Below, in pieces: positions 1-14,295 of a stretch of DNA of 64,000 bases. Below the pieces are notes generated by a model. That model did no database searches, was not told where the DNA came from, and worked only from the letters and a program-made list of their open reading frames with translations. The translations under genes and the position numbers were made by a program. This stretch comes from Allodiplogaster sudhausi (Eukaryota > Nematoda > Chromadorea > Rhabditida > Diplogasteridae): NCBI GenBank assembly GCA_945643635.1, contig CALZFC010000007.1, forward strand, positions 1,142,501 through 1,206,500. The letters run 5' to 3'. The first letter of the stretch is position 1; every line of letters begins with the position of its first letter.

Positions 1-2003
1 CAGCTCAGTTCGTTCGCTTTATCTCTCACTCTCTCTCTCTCTCTCTCTCTCTGTTTCTTTCTCTCGCTGTCTCTCTCTTTCCTGGCCTTACTTTCAAGTG
101 CAAACATTAGCTGAAACAGATTAGACGGAAAGGCTCGACGGAAGACTCCGAAGGTGCTCGAAGAAGAGAAGAATAAGAGGAGAGTCTTTGCGAGAACGGT
201 GGCCAGGATGGCGGCACACGTGGTAATGGAGGAAGGAGGAGAAGAGGAAGAAGCTTCTCTTCTTCTCCCCCTCCCACGCTCTTCCAACACCCATCCAAGG
301 GGCCAAATGGGGAAAAAGAGGAGAAGCAGAAAAGATGAAGAATGACGCCCATGCGCAGACTCTGACAAGGGAAGAAAGCCGTCTTTGCTTGCACAATGTG
401 ATATTGAGTTTGTGGTTCAACTGCCCAGCACCCTCAATTTTGGTGGTGAAATCAAACCACACGAACATTCTATGCTGTGGCTGTGAGAGGTTGAAAGCCG
501 CTTAGCTGTTCTTTCACCTGTGACCGCGCGAAGCGATGTTGAGGGGAGAAGAATAGGAAAGAAACGACGATGGTAACATTTCTTCAATCTCCTTGTTATG
601 CGCCATCTCTTAGTACTTTCTAGTGTCTCCAGAGTGCAGCCTGCTATTCGTGCCAAAGTTGCGTCTTCTCTTCTCTTTCTTCATTCTTCCTTCTATTCCC
701 TCTCTCCTGATTGCCCCTTGCATGGGTCGCCGAATGGGCGAAGATGGGCTGTGCACACTCGCATACGAAGATGCGGATCAGAGACCGGTCTTGCTTCCCG
801 TTCATTTCATTATCGATGTTCAGTTGAAGAGATCAACAAAATAGAGCGACCACCAAAAAAATAACGTGTAAAAAATTTCTCTACAAAATTTTTTTGCTAC
901 TAATGTATTGTTTAAAGACAACTTATTACACAGAATAACTTGTTGACAGGACATTCAACGCAGTTGTTATGAAGAAATACCCAGCAGACTATCAATATTT
1001 GCAAACATGGCTGGTATTTGCCTTTAAATTGCCACTTTTAACCGAGATTGCTCACTTTGTGGAGTTGTCAGACCGTGATGCAAAAATAGTGGAATGAAGA
1101 CGCATCTCTGCGAGTCTCTGTCTATTCAAAGAACGGATTCGCCTCTTCTCTCTCTTTCTCTCTCTCTCTTTCTTTCTCTCTCTCTCTCTCTCTCTCTCTG
1201 TCTGTCTCTCTGTCTCTCTCTGTCACATTCTCGTTTGGTTACTTTTCTTTTATCTGTAGTTTCTCTCTACTTATCCTCTCCTCTTGTTCTCTCCTTCGGT
1301 TTTACTTCCTTTCCTTTCGCGCTCTTCCTCTTACTCTCTCACGCTCTCTCTCTCACTCTCTCTCTCTCTCTCTATCTTTCTTTCTCTCTCTCTCCTTCTC
1401 CCTTTGCCTCTTTCTCTGCCCACTCTCTCGTGACTGCAAAGCCCAAATTGCGTTCTTCTTTTTGTGGTGCGTGCCCTTGCCGCTCCTAGTGTCTCAATCG
1501 GACGCCCTGCTGCGCCTTCTCGGCTGCCTCGACACTTCTCTTCTCTTCCTCGCTCCTGCTCCTGCTCCTTTCCTTGAATCTCCCCGAGGCCTCTTTCCAA
1601 TACTGTAGCGGAGCAGTCCAACGTGGTCACTTCGTTGACGATACTTCCGGCGTACTTTTATTGCTGTCCTTCTCCAGGCAAGCACTCACATCATCCTCCT
1701 CCTCCCCTCTCGACTTCTCACTCCAACTGGGGTAGCGGCGGCGCATCTGCTGTTCTCTGCTGCGTCGGAGAGGGGGCGGGTCTGAACTGCCGCAAGCAGG
1801 CAGAAAGGCAGCGAGAGAAAGAGAGAGAGAGAGACTCTCCACTGTCTGTGTGCACGGAGGACCTCCTCCAGTCCCTTCTCCCGCTCGGGGCCATTCCAAA
1901 CCGATTGTGCTGCATGCACAGTGACACCGATGAAGATGACGATGAAGCACAAGCGGATGCGAGCGGCCTCCGCTTGCCGCTTCCGCGTCTGACGCACTGC
2001 GCT
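1..2003. other. Upstream region of the guanylate cyclase gene, no gene recognised
   Basis: I see no protein family in this stretch. It contains CT-rich tracts at about 28-52 and a dense one at 1140-1224, plus short open frames made of Ser/Leu/Phe from the microsatellites. The reading frame of the cyclase's first exon is already open from about 1623, but the 127 residues before the ATG at 2004 are low-complexity and look like 5' untranslated sequence or promoter rather than protein. Confidence 0.6.
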
Positions 2004-4180
2004 ATGCGCTTGCCTAGACGCGCAACCGCCACTCCTACCTCCTCACTCTTTCGCCATGATGGGTCCTCGCTGCTTTCCTCTTCATTTTCCCTGCTCATTC
2101 TGCTATTGCTCACAATAACAACTTCACTGGCCGCTCGCCAGCCTCCCTTTTTATATTCTCCTCGGCTGCCAATCGACATTGTCGTTGGCTTACCGCAGGA
2201 TGAAGGCCATCCGGCCAAGAATCCGTTCAAACTCACGATCGCCAAATCACGGCCCGTGTTCGACGTTGCTATCGATGACATCTACGACAGACACCGGCTG
2301 CTTCGACGGGGATCGCTGCGCATCAGCTACGTGGATACTCAGTTATCGGACGCGGTAGGCCCGCAGCGTGTTGTGGAGCGCTACTGCAACGGTTCGGTCG
2401 ACGCGGTCATGGGCCTCGCGTACGTGTACGCACTCGCGCCAGTCGCGCGCATGTCCGCTTTCTGGTACGGCGGCGTGCCCGTCTTCACCACCACTGCCAT
2501 GGTCGATGACCTCAGCTCGCGCGCGCACTTCCCGCTTCTCACGCGTCTCATGGGCTCCTACCAGACAACCGCCCGCCTCGTCCGTACCCTCCTGATGTCC
2601 CAAGAGTGGTACCACGTCTTCTACCTTTTCAACGACCAAGCGGCTCTCGGTGCCGGGGGTGACCTCGGTCGCTCCGAGTGCTACTTTGCCTTGTACACTC
2701 TAAAGAACGTGCTACAGAAGGAGCCGCTCATGGTGTGGGATGCCAAGATGCTCAAGATGTTCGCCGAGCACAACACGTCTCGCGAGCAGTACATCGAGAT
2801 GCTCAAGGAGGCCAGCATGATGTCGAATCGTACGTCATTCGCTTATTGTGTAAAACTGTGCTTACTCTTTTACCTTGTCAACACATTGTTCTTACTCGCT
2901 TAATATGCGACATTTTATATCAGCAGGTCCCCGCGCTCTTCCTTCCCTTGAGCCCTTTGCTGCTAACAAACTAAACACCTGTTGTAATTGACCGAGTGCA
3001 ATATGAAATAGAAAGGAAACCAATGTACGCTGCCATATCGACCGCCACTTCCGGCGAACATATCAGTCTTTATAATTGTCTTATGGTGATTTTTTTCTTA
3101 TAAGTTTTTTCTTACTCCCTTTTCCTTGACACTTCTCTCGTCAGTTCGTAAGCTAAGTTCGCTTGAATTATATGCGGTCGTGATCGTGATGGACGTCTCC
3201 ACGAGTAGTACCTTTTTTACTTCTCGTTGCCCACTTTTCTGCTACCTCTCTATCTCACTCTATCGCTCTTTTTCTCTCACTCTGGCTTTCTCACTAGCTC
3301 ACTTTCTTTAATATTCCCTGTTGCGCTCCCACATTTTTCATTTGGTAAAGGCACAGTCAGTGTAACAAGACAAGGGAGCTAAGCCTGTTTACCGGACCTC
3401 CTCGACCCAGGGTGAAAGATCCGCCTCAGCTTTGAAGTGATGCTTTCTTCAATGGAGTTGCGTTATTTCTTGCAGTCGTGCATATTCTTTTTCTATGTAG
3501 CATGTAACTTTCTCACTCCTTCTTTTCTTGTCTGACTTCTCTCTCTCTCTCCCTTTCTCTCTCTCTCTCTCCCTCTCTCTCTCTATCTCTCTCTCTCTCT
3601 CTCTCTCTTCTATTTTACTTTGCTTCGAACTACTCGCGCATATTTAAAAGCGGTCGCATTTTCTCCAGTGGCCAAAAATGAGAGATAAAATCTACTCCAT
3701 TTCCTAGTCATCATCTATCAACTGCTGTTAAAATAGCCGTCAGATTGCTGAATGGTTAAGATTTCGGCCAGCCTCAATAGATTCTCGACTTCATTTTGTC
3801 AAGATGGCTGTTTTCGTTGTAGAGCGGAAAAAAGTAATTCAAAACATAAAATCGGATGCATATTTAATGTTCCATGTCAAGAGCATTTTGTAAACCTGGT
3901 TATTATTTCTCTTCCGAAAAGGCTGACGTGGAAGGGAGGCGCAAATGTTGTGCCTATGCAAAAGAGAATGTATGGCCATGCGTGGTGGAATTGAGTTGTG
4001 CCTCTCTTATGAAGGATCTTTCCAGGAGGGACTTGCCAAGCAGGCGGCGTGCTTATTGTGCCTAATAACATTTAGTACACACTGCATTTCTGCCTTCCCC
4101 TTCTTCCCTCAGGGCGCAGCTTCGCTGTCATGGGCTGTGTGGGTTAACACAGGTCGCACGCTGGCTTCGTTCCACATCTT

Positions 4181-4224
<44 letters not shown>

Positions 4225-5089
4225 TGACTTTCTCTCTCTCTCTCTCTCATTCTCTGTCTAGGGAGGTTGAACCCCGAAATTCGAAAGGACCATAATGATG
4301 AGGAAGACGAGTGGAGTCATATGTCAAAGGCATGTGGCACATGGAGTCTTCTTCAATAAGAACAGCCCTAGCCTTCCAAGAGTATTTATTTCGGGCTAGG
4401 CAGACTAATTCTCACCGGAGAGATCTACGCATCTTGCAGCATCCTGCCGTTCTTTGCATGTAATGAACATCATGGGACCGAGTGGATTCATGGCATTATT
4501 GCACTTCTCAACCACGTGACAGCTTCCAGCTGTGCTGAAAGAAAGAAATCGAACGGGTTCAAGCTCAAGTCAACCTTTTTCTGACCCGCCTCTCTGATGC
4601 GTGCGCTTCAGAAGGCTTTCCCTGCTGTTTCTACCCTCGCCCATCCTTTTGATCAAATTTTTCTGATATTGATATCTCGCTAAATTCTCACGTAAATTTA
4701 GTGAATTGCCACATTCTCAGTTCTCTCTCTCTCTCTCAACTTTCGGAAGGTCTTGACTGTTCTGAGACAGAAGAAGTCTGCCAGAGCAGGAAGTGAGCAG
4801 AAGGAAGAAGAGTAGGAAGGGCACAATCACGAAGCCGTGCTAAAGGCTATCTGAAAAGGCTGCTGTTAGTCTAGCCACCCCTTGTCCCCCTTGCCTGTTG
4901 CCCATTCACACACCACATCCATCTCGTCACGGCTTCTGCCACCCCTCTCCCCCCCCCCTTCCTCGCCTCCTCAATCGAATCCACGCACTGCCTCTGACGA
5001 GAAGAGGGGTAAGGACATTTCCAGATGGCTTCAGTGCCGTGTCGTCAGGCGCTGATGTCTTTACCAGTATAAAGTTCTCTTCTCTCTCT

Positions 5090-5133
<44 letters not shown>

Positions 5134-5629
5134 TCCCTTTCTCCCTTTTCTGGCCAGAGAGAGAGAGAGAGGAAATGAAGCGGTGGGTGTCTTTCCTGCT
5201 TTCTTGATGCTTCTTCTCTTCTTCGTCCTTAGTCTGCCGCGCTTCCGCCGGCCGCGCTCAAGGAAAGGCGAGAGCAGAATGGAATGGCTCAGAGCATCTA
5301 GACGAGGGGCTTGACGTACCCGCGCGTCTTCTTCATCTCTCTCTCCCTCTCTCCCTCCTTCTCACTCTCCCTTTCCCCCACTCAATTTTTTTTTGTCTCT
5401 ATCTCACTGCTACTGTCTCTCCTCTCTCTCTCTCTCTCTCTGGTTTTGTCCTCTGGTTTTGTCCCTTCCAACTTGGCGCCACTAAATCTGACTCTTCTAT
5501 CTTTTACTTCTTTTTTCTGAAGATGCCAACCAGCCGAACTACTTCGATCGCTCTATAGACATGTGTCAAAGGCTTCTTTTTGGCTTCCTTTCTTTCTCAG
5601 TTATAACTCTCTGCCCGTCTCACGTTAGC

Positions 5630-5665
<36 letters not shown>

Positions 5666-7723
5666 CACTCTCTCTCGCTCACTCTTTCAGAGTAGAAGAT
5701 CTGTGAGGGGAATGTGCTCCCATGGGGCCAATTCTGAATCTTTGCCTCAGGCTGGAAATCCCGTCCGCTATCTTGCAAAGTGGCTGGGCAAGCGGACGGG
5801 ACCCGGAATGCTTGTCTCCTCCCGCTTAATCTTGTAAAATATTATATGCCAAAATAGCCTCTGAATGAAAACGGAGATTCTTTGGTGTCAAGATATTTTG
5901 ACGAAAAAAAGGCATGTAAACGGCAAGCAACCACTCTCAGGAAGGAAAAGTAAGCTTGGTCAACGATTGTTTTATGTGTACGACACTACAGCAAACCCAT
6001 TACTGGTAAAGAAAAATCTATGTCTTGGCAGATAAATACAGTCTTCATCTAAATTGCCCAATAAGGAAACGGAAAATAGAGTTACGAAACTTTTCTAAAT
6101 TGTTTTTTCTTTTTATTATTCTTTTCCTCTGTTTTTCTTCTTAATGTACGGCATATTAACGGGAACTACCAGAAACCCTAAATTCCAAAAATGCTGATAT
6201 TTTGCATATGGATAGAGCATCACATTGGATGGTTCGGAATGAAAAAATTGGGACCCGAATCCCTCTAGAAAACTTTTTAAACCCATTTAAAGATGCCTGA
6301 AATTCTCGTTTTATCTGTAATATGCCACGTTACAAAACGTTCCAACGCTTAAAACATGAAAGGTTGGCGCAGTTGGTAGCGCTTCCGCCTTCTATTTTTC
6401 TGTTGCAAGTTCAATCCCCATTGGAGCCAAAGTCTTTTGCAAATTTTATGTAACTTTTTTGAGGTCGTGGAGTTCTTTTCTATACTTTCTATGGTTTTCT
6501 ATTTGAATACGGACTTTGTGAAGTGCAATTATCAACAAAAAAAAATTGCTTTGATTGTGTGTCCACATTGTAGGCTGACGGTGACATAGGCCAACGGCTT
6601 TTCGTTTTACTTTCCGATCCGACGGGACCAAGACCATCGTTTTTGCGCTTTAAAAAAGAAATTATTATTTTCGGTCGATGATCCATGATCGGAAAAAGAT
6701 AATATACAGCCCAAAATTATTTTTTTTTTTACATATTATTACTTGCACTTCACAAAGTCCGCTTTCAATTAGATAACTATAGAAAGTATGGAAAAGAACT
6801 CCATGACCTCAAAAACTTCTATAAAATTGGCAAAAGATGCGAACAAAAAATCTGTACGTTCAATGGCTATACAGACTCTGTGAAGTGCTAGGATCCAAAT
6901 AAAAATATTTGGTTCGGACCGTATGTACATACATATGTATGTGTATGTATCAGCGTACCCAGTGATGTGTGTGTAGCGATAACTCTCCTTATTTTCTTTT
7001 CGCCACGGAATGCACGAGTGCGTGTCAGAGTCCGTTCATTCGCAGAACCGTTTCGATCCGCATTCCAGACGGCAAAGCGCGGGAATGCACGCTTGCAGAA
7101 GTCATCGGCACGCACATACACGCACATGCATACAACCCAAAACAAATATTTTATTTTGATCCTCGCACTTCACAATGTCTGTATGCAAATAACCATAGAA
7201 AGTACATAAAATAACTCAAGAACCTCAAAAGCCTTTTATAAAAGTGGCAAAACAATTTCGCCCTCTGCGACATTGAACTTGCGAACGAAAAATTGTAGCC
7301 GGAAGCGCTACCCACTGCGCCAATGTTTCATATTTTATTTGTTCGAACGTTTGTTAACGTGGTACCTCGCAGATAAAACGAGATTTTCAAGAAACTTTAA
7401 ATGGGTTTAAAAAGTTTTCTAGAGGGATTCGGGTCCCAATTTTTTCATTCCGAACCATCCAATGTGATGCTCTATCCATATGCAAAATATCAGAATTTTT
7501 GGAATTTAGGGTTTCTGGTAGTTCCCTGGTAAGATAAGAAGATTTCATTTTTTTCTGCTAGATTTAATTTTTAGAGAGAGAGAAAGAGTTGAACTCCTTG
7601 CACCGAATTGAACAAATCCGAAGTGCATTTAAGAAGTGCGAAGAGTCTCTCTCGGTTAATTAGTCATGACAACGCAGAGGCTGAAACGTCGCAAACAGCG
7701 CTTTCCCGGAAGGCTCATGCGTC

Positions 7724-7767
<44 letters not shown>

Positions 7768-9905
7768 GAGAGAGAGAGGAGGAGAGCGAGGTAGCTGGAG
7801 AGGGCGAGCCAGAGAGTTAGAAAAAGGTCACGGAAATGGACATGTGCTGACAGCGGAGACTTGCTCATGGCGAGAGAACTCTCGGCAGGCCTCGCATTGC
7901 AAGGAGCAGCAGCACTTTTGCCCTTCTTCTGTTTCTGCTCATCTCTCTCGCTTTCTTTCTTTTTCTCTCTCTCCTTGCCTTTGTCTTCCTCTGTTTCTGT
8001 TATTCGTTTCTTTTTTTTTACTTTCGTTCAACCCCCCATCCCTACATCACCCTTTGGCCTTCTGACTTTCGCAGCCTCTCTCTCCCTCTCTCTCTCCCTC
8101 TCTCTCTCTCTCCCTCTCTCTCCCTCTCTCTCCCTCTCTCTCCCTCTCTCCCTCTCTCCCTCTCTCTCTCTCGTTCTCTCTTTCTCTCGCCCCTCTCAAT
8201 CCCCTTTCCCTCGCCTTCTCTTTCTCTCGCCCCTCTCATTCATGGTGTCACTCCATGAAAGAGAAACGGAATGTAGCCCTTGAGGGATGCATTACCAGTG
8301 GCATTCAGAGGATGTGCTTTCGAGAGTAATGTGAAGCAGAAGAATGTATGCCTTGAGAGGAAGAGATGGACTGCTTGCATTAGTCTTCTCTTGGAATAGC
8401 TAGGAAGAAAGCTGCGCAAGATGTCTAAACTGGGAGAAATAAAAGAATTAAACTGCATTGTAAGTAGAATAAGTTCGAAAATAGCTAGCAAAATAGATAT
8501 GGAAGGCATGAAAAGCTTTAAAGCTAATTCAAATTCAAAAGTTTCGTTCTCTTACAGTAATCATCCTATGCGCGAGTCCTGACACGGTGCGAGAGATCAT
8601 GCTGGCAGCCTACGAGCTCGGCATGGCGACCTCGGGTGAGTACGTCTTCATCAACATCGACGTCTCCACCGGGTTAGCCAGTAACTGTTCTTTCAATTTA
8701 CGTCATTCTTTTTTTTTCTTTTCTGCTAAATCCAATTTTGCAGCTACTTTTAAATGAAAAAAAACCTTGCCCGCAGGAACGCTTGAGGCAAGAACTTGCT
8801 TTCTTTCTTCATTTCTCTCTATCTATCTCTCGGTCTATGTTTCTCTATTTCTTTCTCTTGTTCTCCCTCTCGCCAATGGAATTGGAGAGTCAGGTTTAAA
8901 ATGGAGAAGCGGAAGGAGACGCTTTCTTCCATTATTGCGGGGCCGCCGGGACTAAAATGCGCACAGTGGCCGCCGTGTTGTTTATGCCCACACCAGAGGC
9001 CCGCGTTCGTTTTAGGCGTGAATTCTTTACGCATCTCAAGAGTTCTTTCTCTCGTCTCTCTATCTCCATGTCGCACTCTCTATCTCTCTATTGCTATCTC
9101 TCTTTACTTTCTCTCTCTCTCTTGTCTCTCTTACTCTCTGGAAAAATCTCCTTCTAGCATTTCGAAATCTCTCCTTTCTCGGTTTGCATGCTCTTATCAA
9201 ATTACACATTCCCTGACTGCTCACTCGACCGATGTCTCATTTGTGGAGGATGAGTGAGGGATAAAAATAAACTGAGGTAGCGAAGAGATCAGCAATACCA
9301 AATGCATCATTACTAGAGAATTTAAGAAAAAAACCAAAATGAGTCTTTATATAACATGTCTCTCCAAAATACGTTTTTAATATTAAGAAAAGCAATATAA
9401 AGAATGTTATGCTCAGATCTCACGCGGAAAAACCATGGCTGCGTGCAAACGAGTCCGCGACATCACCAGACAACGAGAATGCAAAGGTTACAATTACTTT
9501 ATTTCCGGAATTTTTTTTTAGGAAAATTGTTTTAAGGATGTTAAAATAAAAATTTCGTATTAAAAAATTTTTTTGAATGAAGATGATTTTACTTATAGTT
9601 TTAGTTTACTTGGTACATAATATTCATAATTATCAAATAACAAAGTAAATAAAGAAATGAATTTGACCTACAGATCGCGTACCGCGCTCTGAAGACGATT
9701 TCACTGCGCCGCTCCGACCTGGCCGAATATCGCAACTTTGAGCAGAGAGTGAAGCAAAGAGCTGAAGAGAAGTACAAGTACTCGCTCACCACTGGCAAGG
9801 AATACGAGGTAGGAGAGCTTCTTTAGAGAGATTCCTTTCATCTGTCACCACCTGGTTTTGATTAAGTGCCGAACAGCTAGGCGAAGGGTATGGTAGTGAA
9901 TGAAA

Positions 9906-9947
<42 letters not shown>

Positions 9948-9962
9948 AGAGAAAAGGGAGAG

Positions 9963-9993
<31 letters not shown>

Positions 9994-12900
9994 GAGAGAG
10001 AAAAGGGAGAGACAAGAGAAAGAGAGAGAGAGAGAGAAGAGAGGCTAAAGAATGTGTCATCAGATGAACAACTTCATCTCTGCATTCTACGATGCTGTTC
10101 TGCTGTATGCGATTGCTCTGAACGAGACTCTGGCAGAGGGCCTCGATCCTCGCAACGGCCACAACATCACCTCCAAGATGTGGGGACGCACCTTTCTCGG
10201 TAAGACCTTTTCTTATAGTCCTTCCTATCTTTTAATGAAGTAAAAAATTAAGATTCTAGCTGAATTTGATATTTGGTGCATGGGAAACTGTTTGAATGTT
10301 GAAATTGAAAAGTTCTGTTTCAGGCATAACTGGCAACGTGAGTATCGATCAGAATGGCGATCGCTACTCTGATTACTCCTTGTTAGATCTCGATCAAGAG
10401 AAGGAACGCTTTGTGGTTCGCTTTTTTGTTCATTTCTTTTTCACTTATACTTTTTCATATGTAAACTTAGGACTCTTCCAATAAAACGCTTCCATTGCAG
10501 GAAGTGGCCTATTATTCTGGCGCCAGCAACGAGCTGCGGAAGATTGGCAACTTCCACTGGGTCGGCGGCAAGCCTCCGAGGGATTCGCCCGTCTGTGGAT
10601 TCGATCAGAGCAAGTGCCCCAAGGTTATTCTTTCAACTATTAGGCAATATCGCATATTGAATATTATTGCAATGGGTTTTTCTTCAAATGAGTTTTTAGT
10701 CATTTTTTTGCTGATGTTTCTTTAAATCATCTTTAAATGGTGATGTTTATGTATTTTTGAAACCAACTTAAATTGTAATAAAAGACTTCGTATAACTAGG
10801 AGAATGTTAGAATTGCGAGAAGATAGAAAGAGATGGAGAGAGAGAGAGATCGTCAGCTTCGATAAATATCAACCAGAACAATAATGAAGCAATAAGAGCA
10901 ATAAGATGTATTTTAAAGGATAGAAAAAATATCGGATAGTGAGAGTGAGAGGGAGCTAACGAGAGTGAAGAAATAGAGGAAGGATACCGATAGATTTATG
11001 GAGTCTAAATGACAATGTCACTCACTGTTGTGCGAATAATGGGTCCACTGGACGAGTGAGAGTTTGAGAAACGGAAATTAAATTTTTTTAGCATATCGAC
11101 TTTCAGTGATATAACTATGCATCACTTCTCTGTGCTCCCTAAAAGGTCTCGTTATTTTACATACTTGACATGAGTAATTGTAGCATTTCTGTTACTCTCT
11201 TGTTACTCATTTGGCCGGGCAGTGTATTCAGAAATTTCTTGAATGCAATTTGATAGCAAAGTCGCTGATGACTACAGTGAGGTACTCATTTAAAAAAGTC
11301 ACCATTTAAAAAATTATTTGGAGGAAAATCATTCGAAGAAATCAATTAGGTTACCATTACTATGGAACCCGTTGACTTACCTTCCAGGGCTACCCTCTCC
11401 ATGTTTATCTTCTCATGGGCGCTGCTGTCATCATTCTCATCATGGCACTGCTCTTCTTGTTCTTCTGGAGGTCAGAGACTACTTTCTTGCTCCATATTTC
11501 TCTTTTGCATTTTTTTCAAATCATTGTTATTCATGTATTCATTTTCTCTAGTGTCAGTTCTTTTTTAAGGTTACAGGATCCATTTCCATTATTTCAATGA
11601 ATATTCAATTTTAGACGCTATAAACTGGAGCAAGAACTGGCGGCAATGTCGTGGAAGATTCGCTGGGAGGAGTTGGATAACGAGGAGGCTAAGATGAGGG
11701 AGAGAAAAAAGGCACGTCTACTGTTGTTGTTTTTAGTTACTCTTCAAATTACAATATTTCATAATAGGGAGGAAAAAGTCAGGATTTTAATTAAGCAGCT
11801 ACAGTACTGGCCAAAAGGTTATGATATTTTGGTTTTCCATGCATATTTTCTTTCAAAGTTGAAGAAAGTTTATGAAATTTTCAGGGTTGCTACTTCATAG
11901 TGGTAGACTTCTATTAACAAATTATTCATTTCATTGATCTACTTTTGAGCGAGAAAATAATCAATAATTCAAATCACCTGAGTTGCACATTTAGGCGCGC
12001 TTGACAAAATAATGTATTTCTTTTATCTACGGGTAGTTTGTATTGAAATTTTATTTTAGCTGCATTGTTGAACATCACTACGATAACATTTTCGTCGCAC
12101 TGCTATTTTATCACATGCTTTTGCATACTGCCTGCCTCCAGAGCGAGATTCATTCCCACGACCTGAGATCCAGTATGTTCAGGAGGATAAGATCGATAAT
12201 TTACAAGTATACTTATAATTATAATAATGTCCAAATATTCGCAGGTGATCATTGAACTATTTCAGACAGTTACTTGAACTGTAGAAATCGGATACTATCT
12301 AATTGTGTACACTTTTGAACACCGCTCTCAACTTTGGTCCGCACCCCAGATATTCTTAGAGTGATGTTGTGTAGAAGCCCACCTTTCAAAAAAACTCTTT
12401 TTCCAATCTCTAATGATAGTTAATAGGCTTTTACATATTCGGCAGCCTTATTTCCTCCCTGGCTTCATGAGACCACATGGAACTGTAGATCGTTTGCAGG
12501 TACCCTTGGCATAGAGCAATATTGGGTAAATCATAGCTGGAAACAAAAACCTGAAAATTTTTAGATCGAGTAGAAAATCACTTTAATCGATACCGCATAA
12601 TGTTTTGCTACTGTCTAAATCCAAATTGGATAATTTAATGCTGTGAATGATATCGAACAACAGCTGTTAATTACATCGTTCTATTCTATTCTGGATGTAC
12701 ATTCAAACATACTTTAGTTTCTTGTGGCCTCATGAAGCCAGGGATGAAATAAGGCTGCCGAATATGTACAAGCCTATTAACTATCATTAGAGATTGGAAA
12801 AAGAGTTTTTGAAAGGTGGGCTTCTACACAACATCACTCTAAGAAGGTCTGGGGTGCGGACCAAAGTTGAGAGCGGAGTTCAAAAGTGTACACAAGTAGA

Positions 12901-14252
12901 TAGTATCTAATTTCTACAGTTCAAGCAACTGTCTGAAATAGTTCAACGATCACCTGCGAATATTTGGACATTATTATAATTATAAGTATACTTTTTTTTA
13001 AAGGGGCGGGGTGGGCCAGTGGCAAGTGGCGCCGCTTCTCATTCTTCCCCTGCCAAAAATGGCAGGTTCCCCCCCCCCCCCCGCCCCGCCCCGCGCCCGA
13101 CCATTGCCAAATTCTATCCATCGACGCTGCTTCTGGAGAAACGGTGGGCTCGCCAGAATAAGAGCCCAATGTCTGCGGCCGTCAGATTCCGGCAGGCGAA
13201 GAATCTTCGAAATCCCTCCCATCCTGGATCCCTCGACCATTCACTAAGCCTTGATTAACCGGATAAAATTTTTTTTAAGTATACTTGTAAATTATCGATC
13301 TTATCCTCCTGAACATACTAGATCTCAGGTCGTGGGAATGAATCTCGCACTGGAGGCAGGCAGTATGCAAAAGCATGTGATAAAATAGCAGTTCGACGAA
13401 AATGTTATCGTAGTGATGTTCAACAATGCAGCTAAAATAAAATTTCAATACAAACTACCCGTAGATAAAAGAAATACATTATTTTGTCAAGCGGGCCTAA
13501 ATGTGCAACTCAGGTGATTTGAATTATTGATAATTTTCTCGCTCAAAAGTAGATCAATGAAATGAATAATTTGTTAATAGAAGTCTACCACTATAAAGGA
13601 GCAACTCTGAAAATTTCATAAACTTTCTTCAACTTTGAAAGAAAATATGCATGAAAAATCAAAATATCATAACCTTTTGGCCAGTACTGTAGTTAGTTAG
13701 ATAAGTGTGGTTTTGTGCAGGCAAACAAGCGTCGGCAGAGCGAGCGCGCAGCCAGCGGATTCCCAGAGAGCGATCCGTTGCTGAGGAGCGCCTCTCGCAC
13801 CACCCTCGCCAGTGACAAGGTATCACTTCCACTTCTTCCCCCTTCGTCTTCTGTACGACACTAAAATTCAGGGCGTAAAAGTCGGGAATGGCTTAAAAAA
13901 TTGAAGTAGCTATTAAGAAGAGATTTTAAGAGGGATTTTATTTCAGCCTTAGAATAATATTATACGAATCATTTTTATACAATTAGATTAATGAGTATAT
14001 GTTAGAACTAATTCTATGAAAGGATTCGTTCAAACTCTTTTTTCATTCATAATGGTGGTTGGACAGTCGAGAGCTATTCCTGTGTTCAAACTTCTTCTTT
14101 TTGCCTCTGTCAAAGAATTTGTGATTTGCTCTTCTTGTTGTAGATGGTGAAAGCTGATTTTCCTTTTCTTTTAGCTATTGTGCCAAATAATGCCAGGCGA
14201 TTCTCACTTTCTTTTTTCGCTTACACACTAAAAATGGAATTTTGTCTAAAAG

Positions 14253-14295
<43 letters not shown>

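Larger units (their letters stand above)
2830..8557 (+). other. Long intron 1 of the guanylate cyclase
   Basis: 5.7-kb intron joining exon 1 (donor gtacgt) to exon 2 (acceptor cttacag); the junction restores the conserved [13 protein letters not shown] segment. It is filled with CT tracts (about 3541-3608, 4179-4258, 5083-5133, 5632-5692), a GA tract (7725-7777), a long CT/CCCT tract (8070-8180) and a fold-back element at 6160-7529. I found no further coding exon inside it. Confidence 0.7.

Noticed and set aside
1094..1489. 131-codon Ser/Leu open frame
   Set aside because: It is a translation of a CT microsatellite; similar Ser/Leu or Arg/Glu frames recur at every tract in the window.
1623..2003. 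N-terminal extension of the guanylate cyclase using an earlier ATG
   Set aside because: The extension is low-complexity and would bury the signal peptide that begins right after the ATG at 2004.
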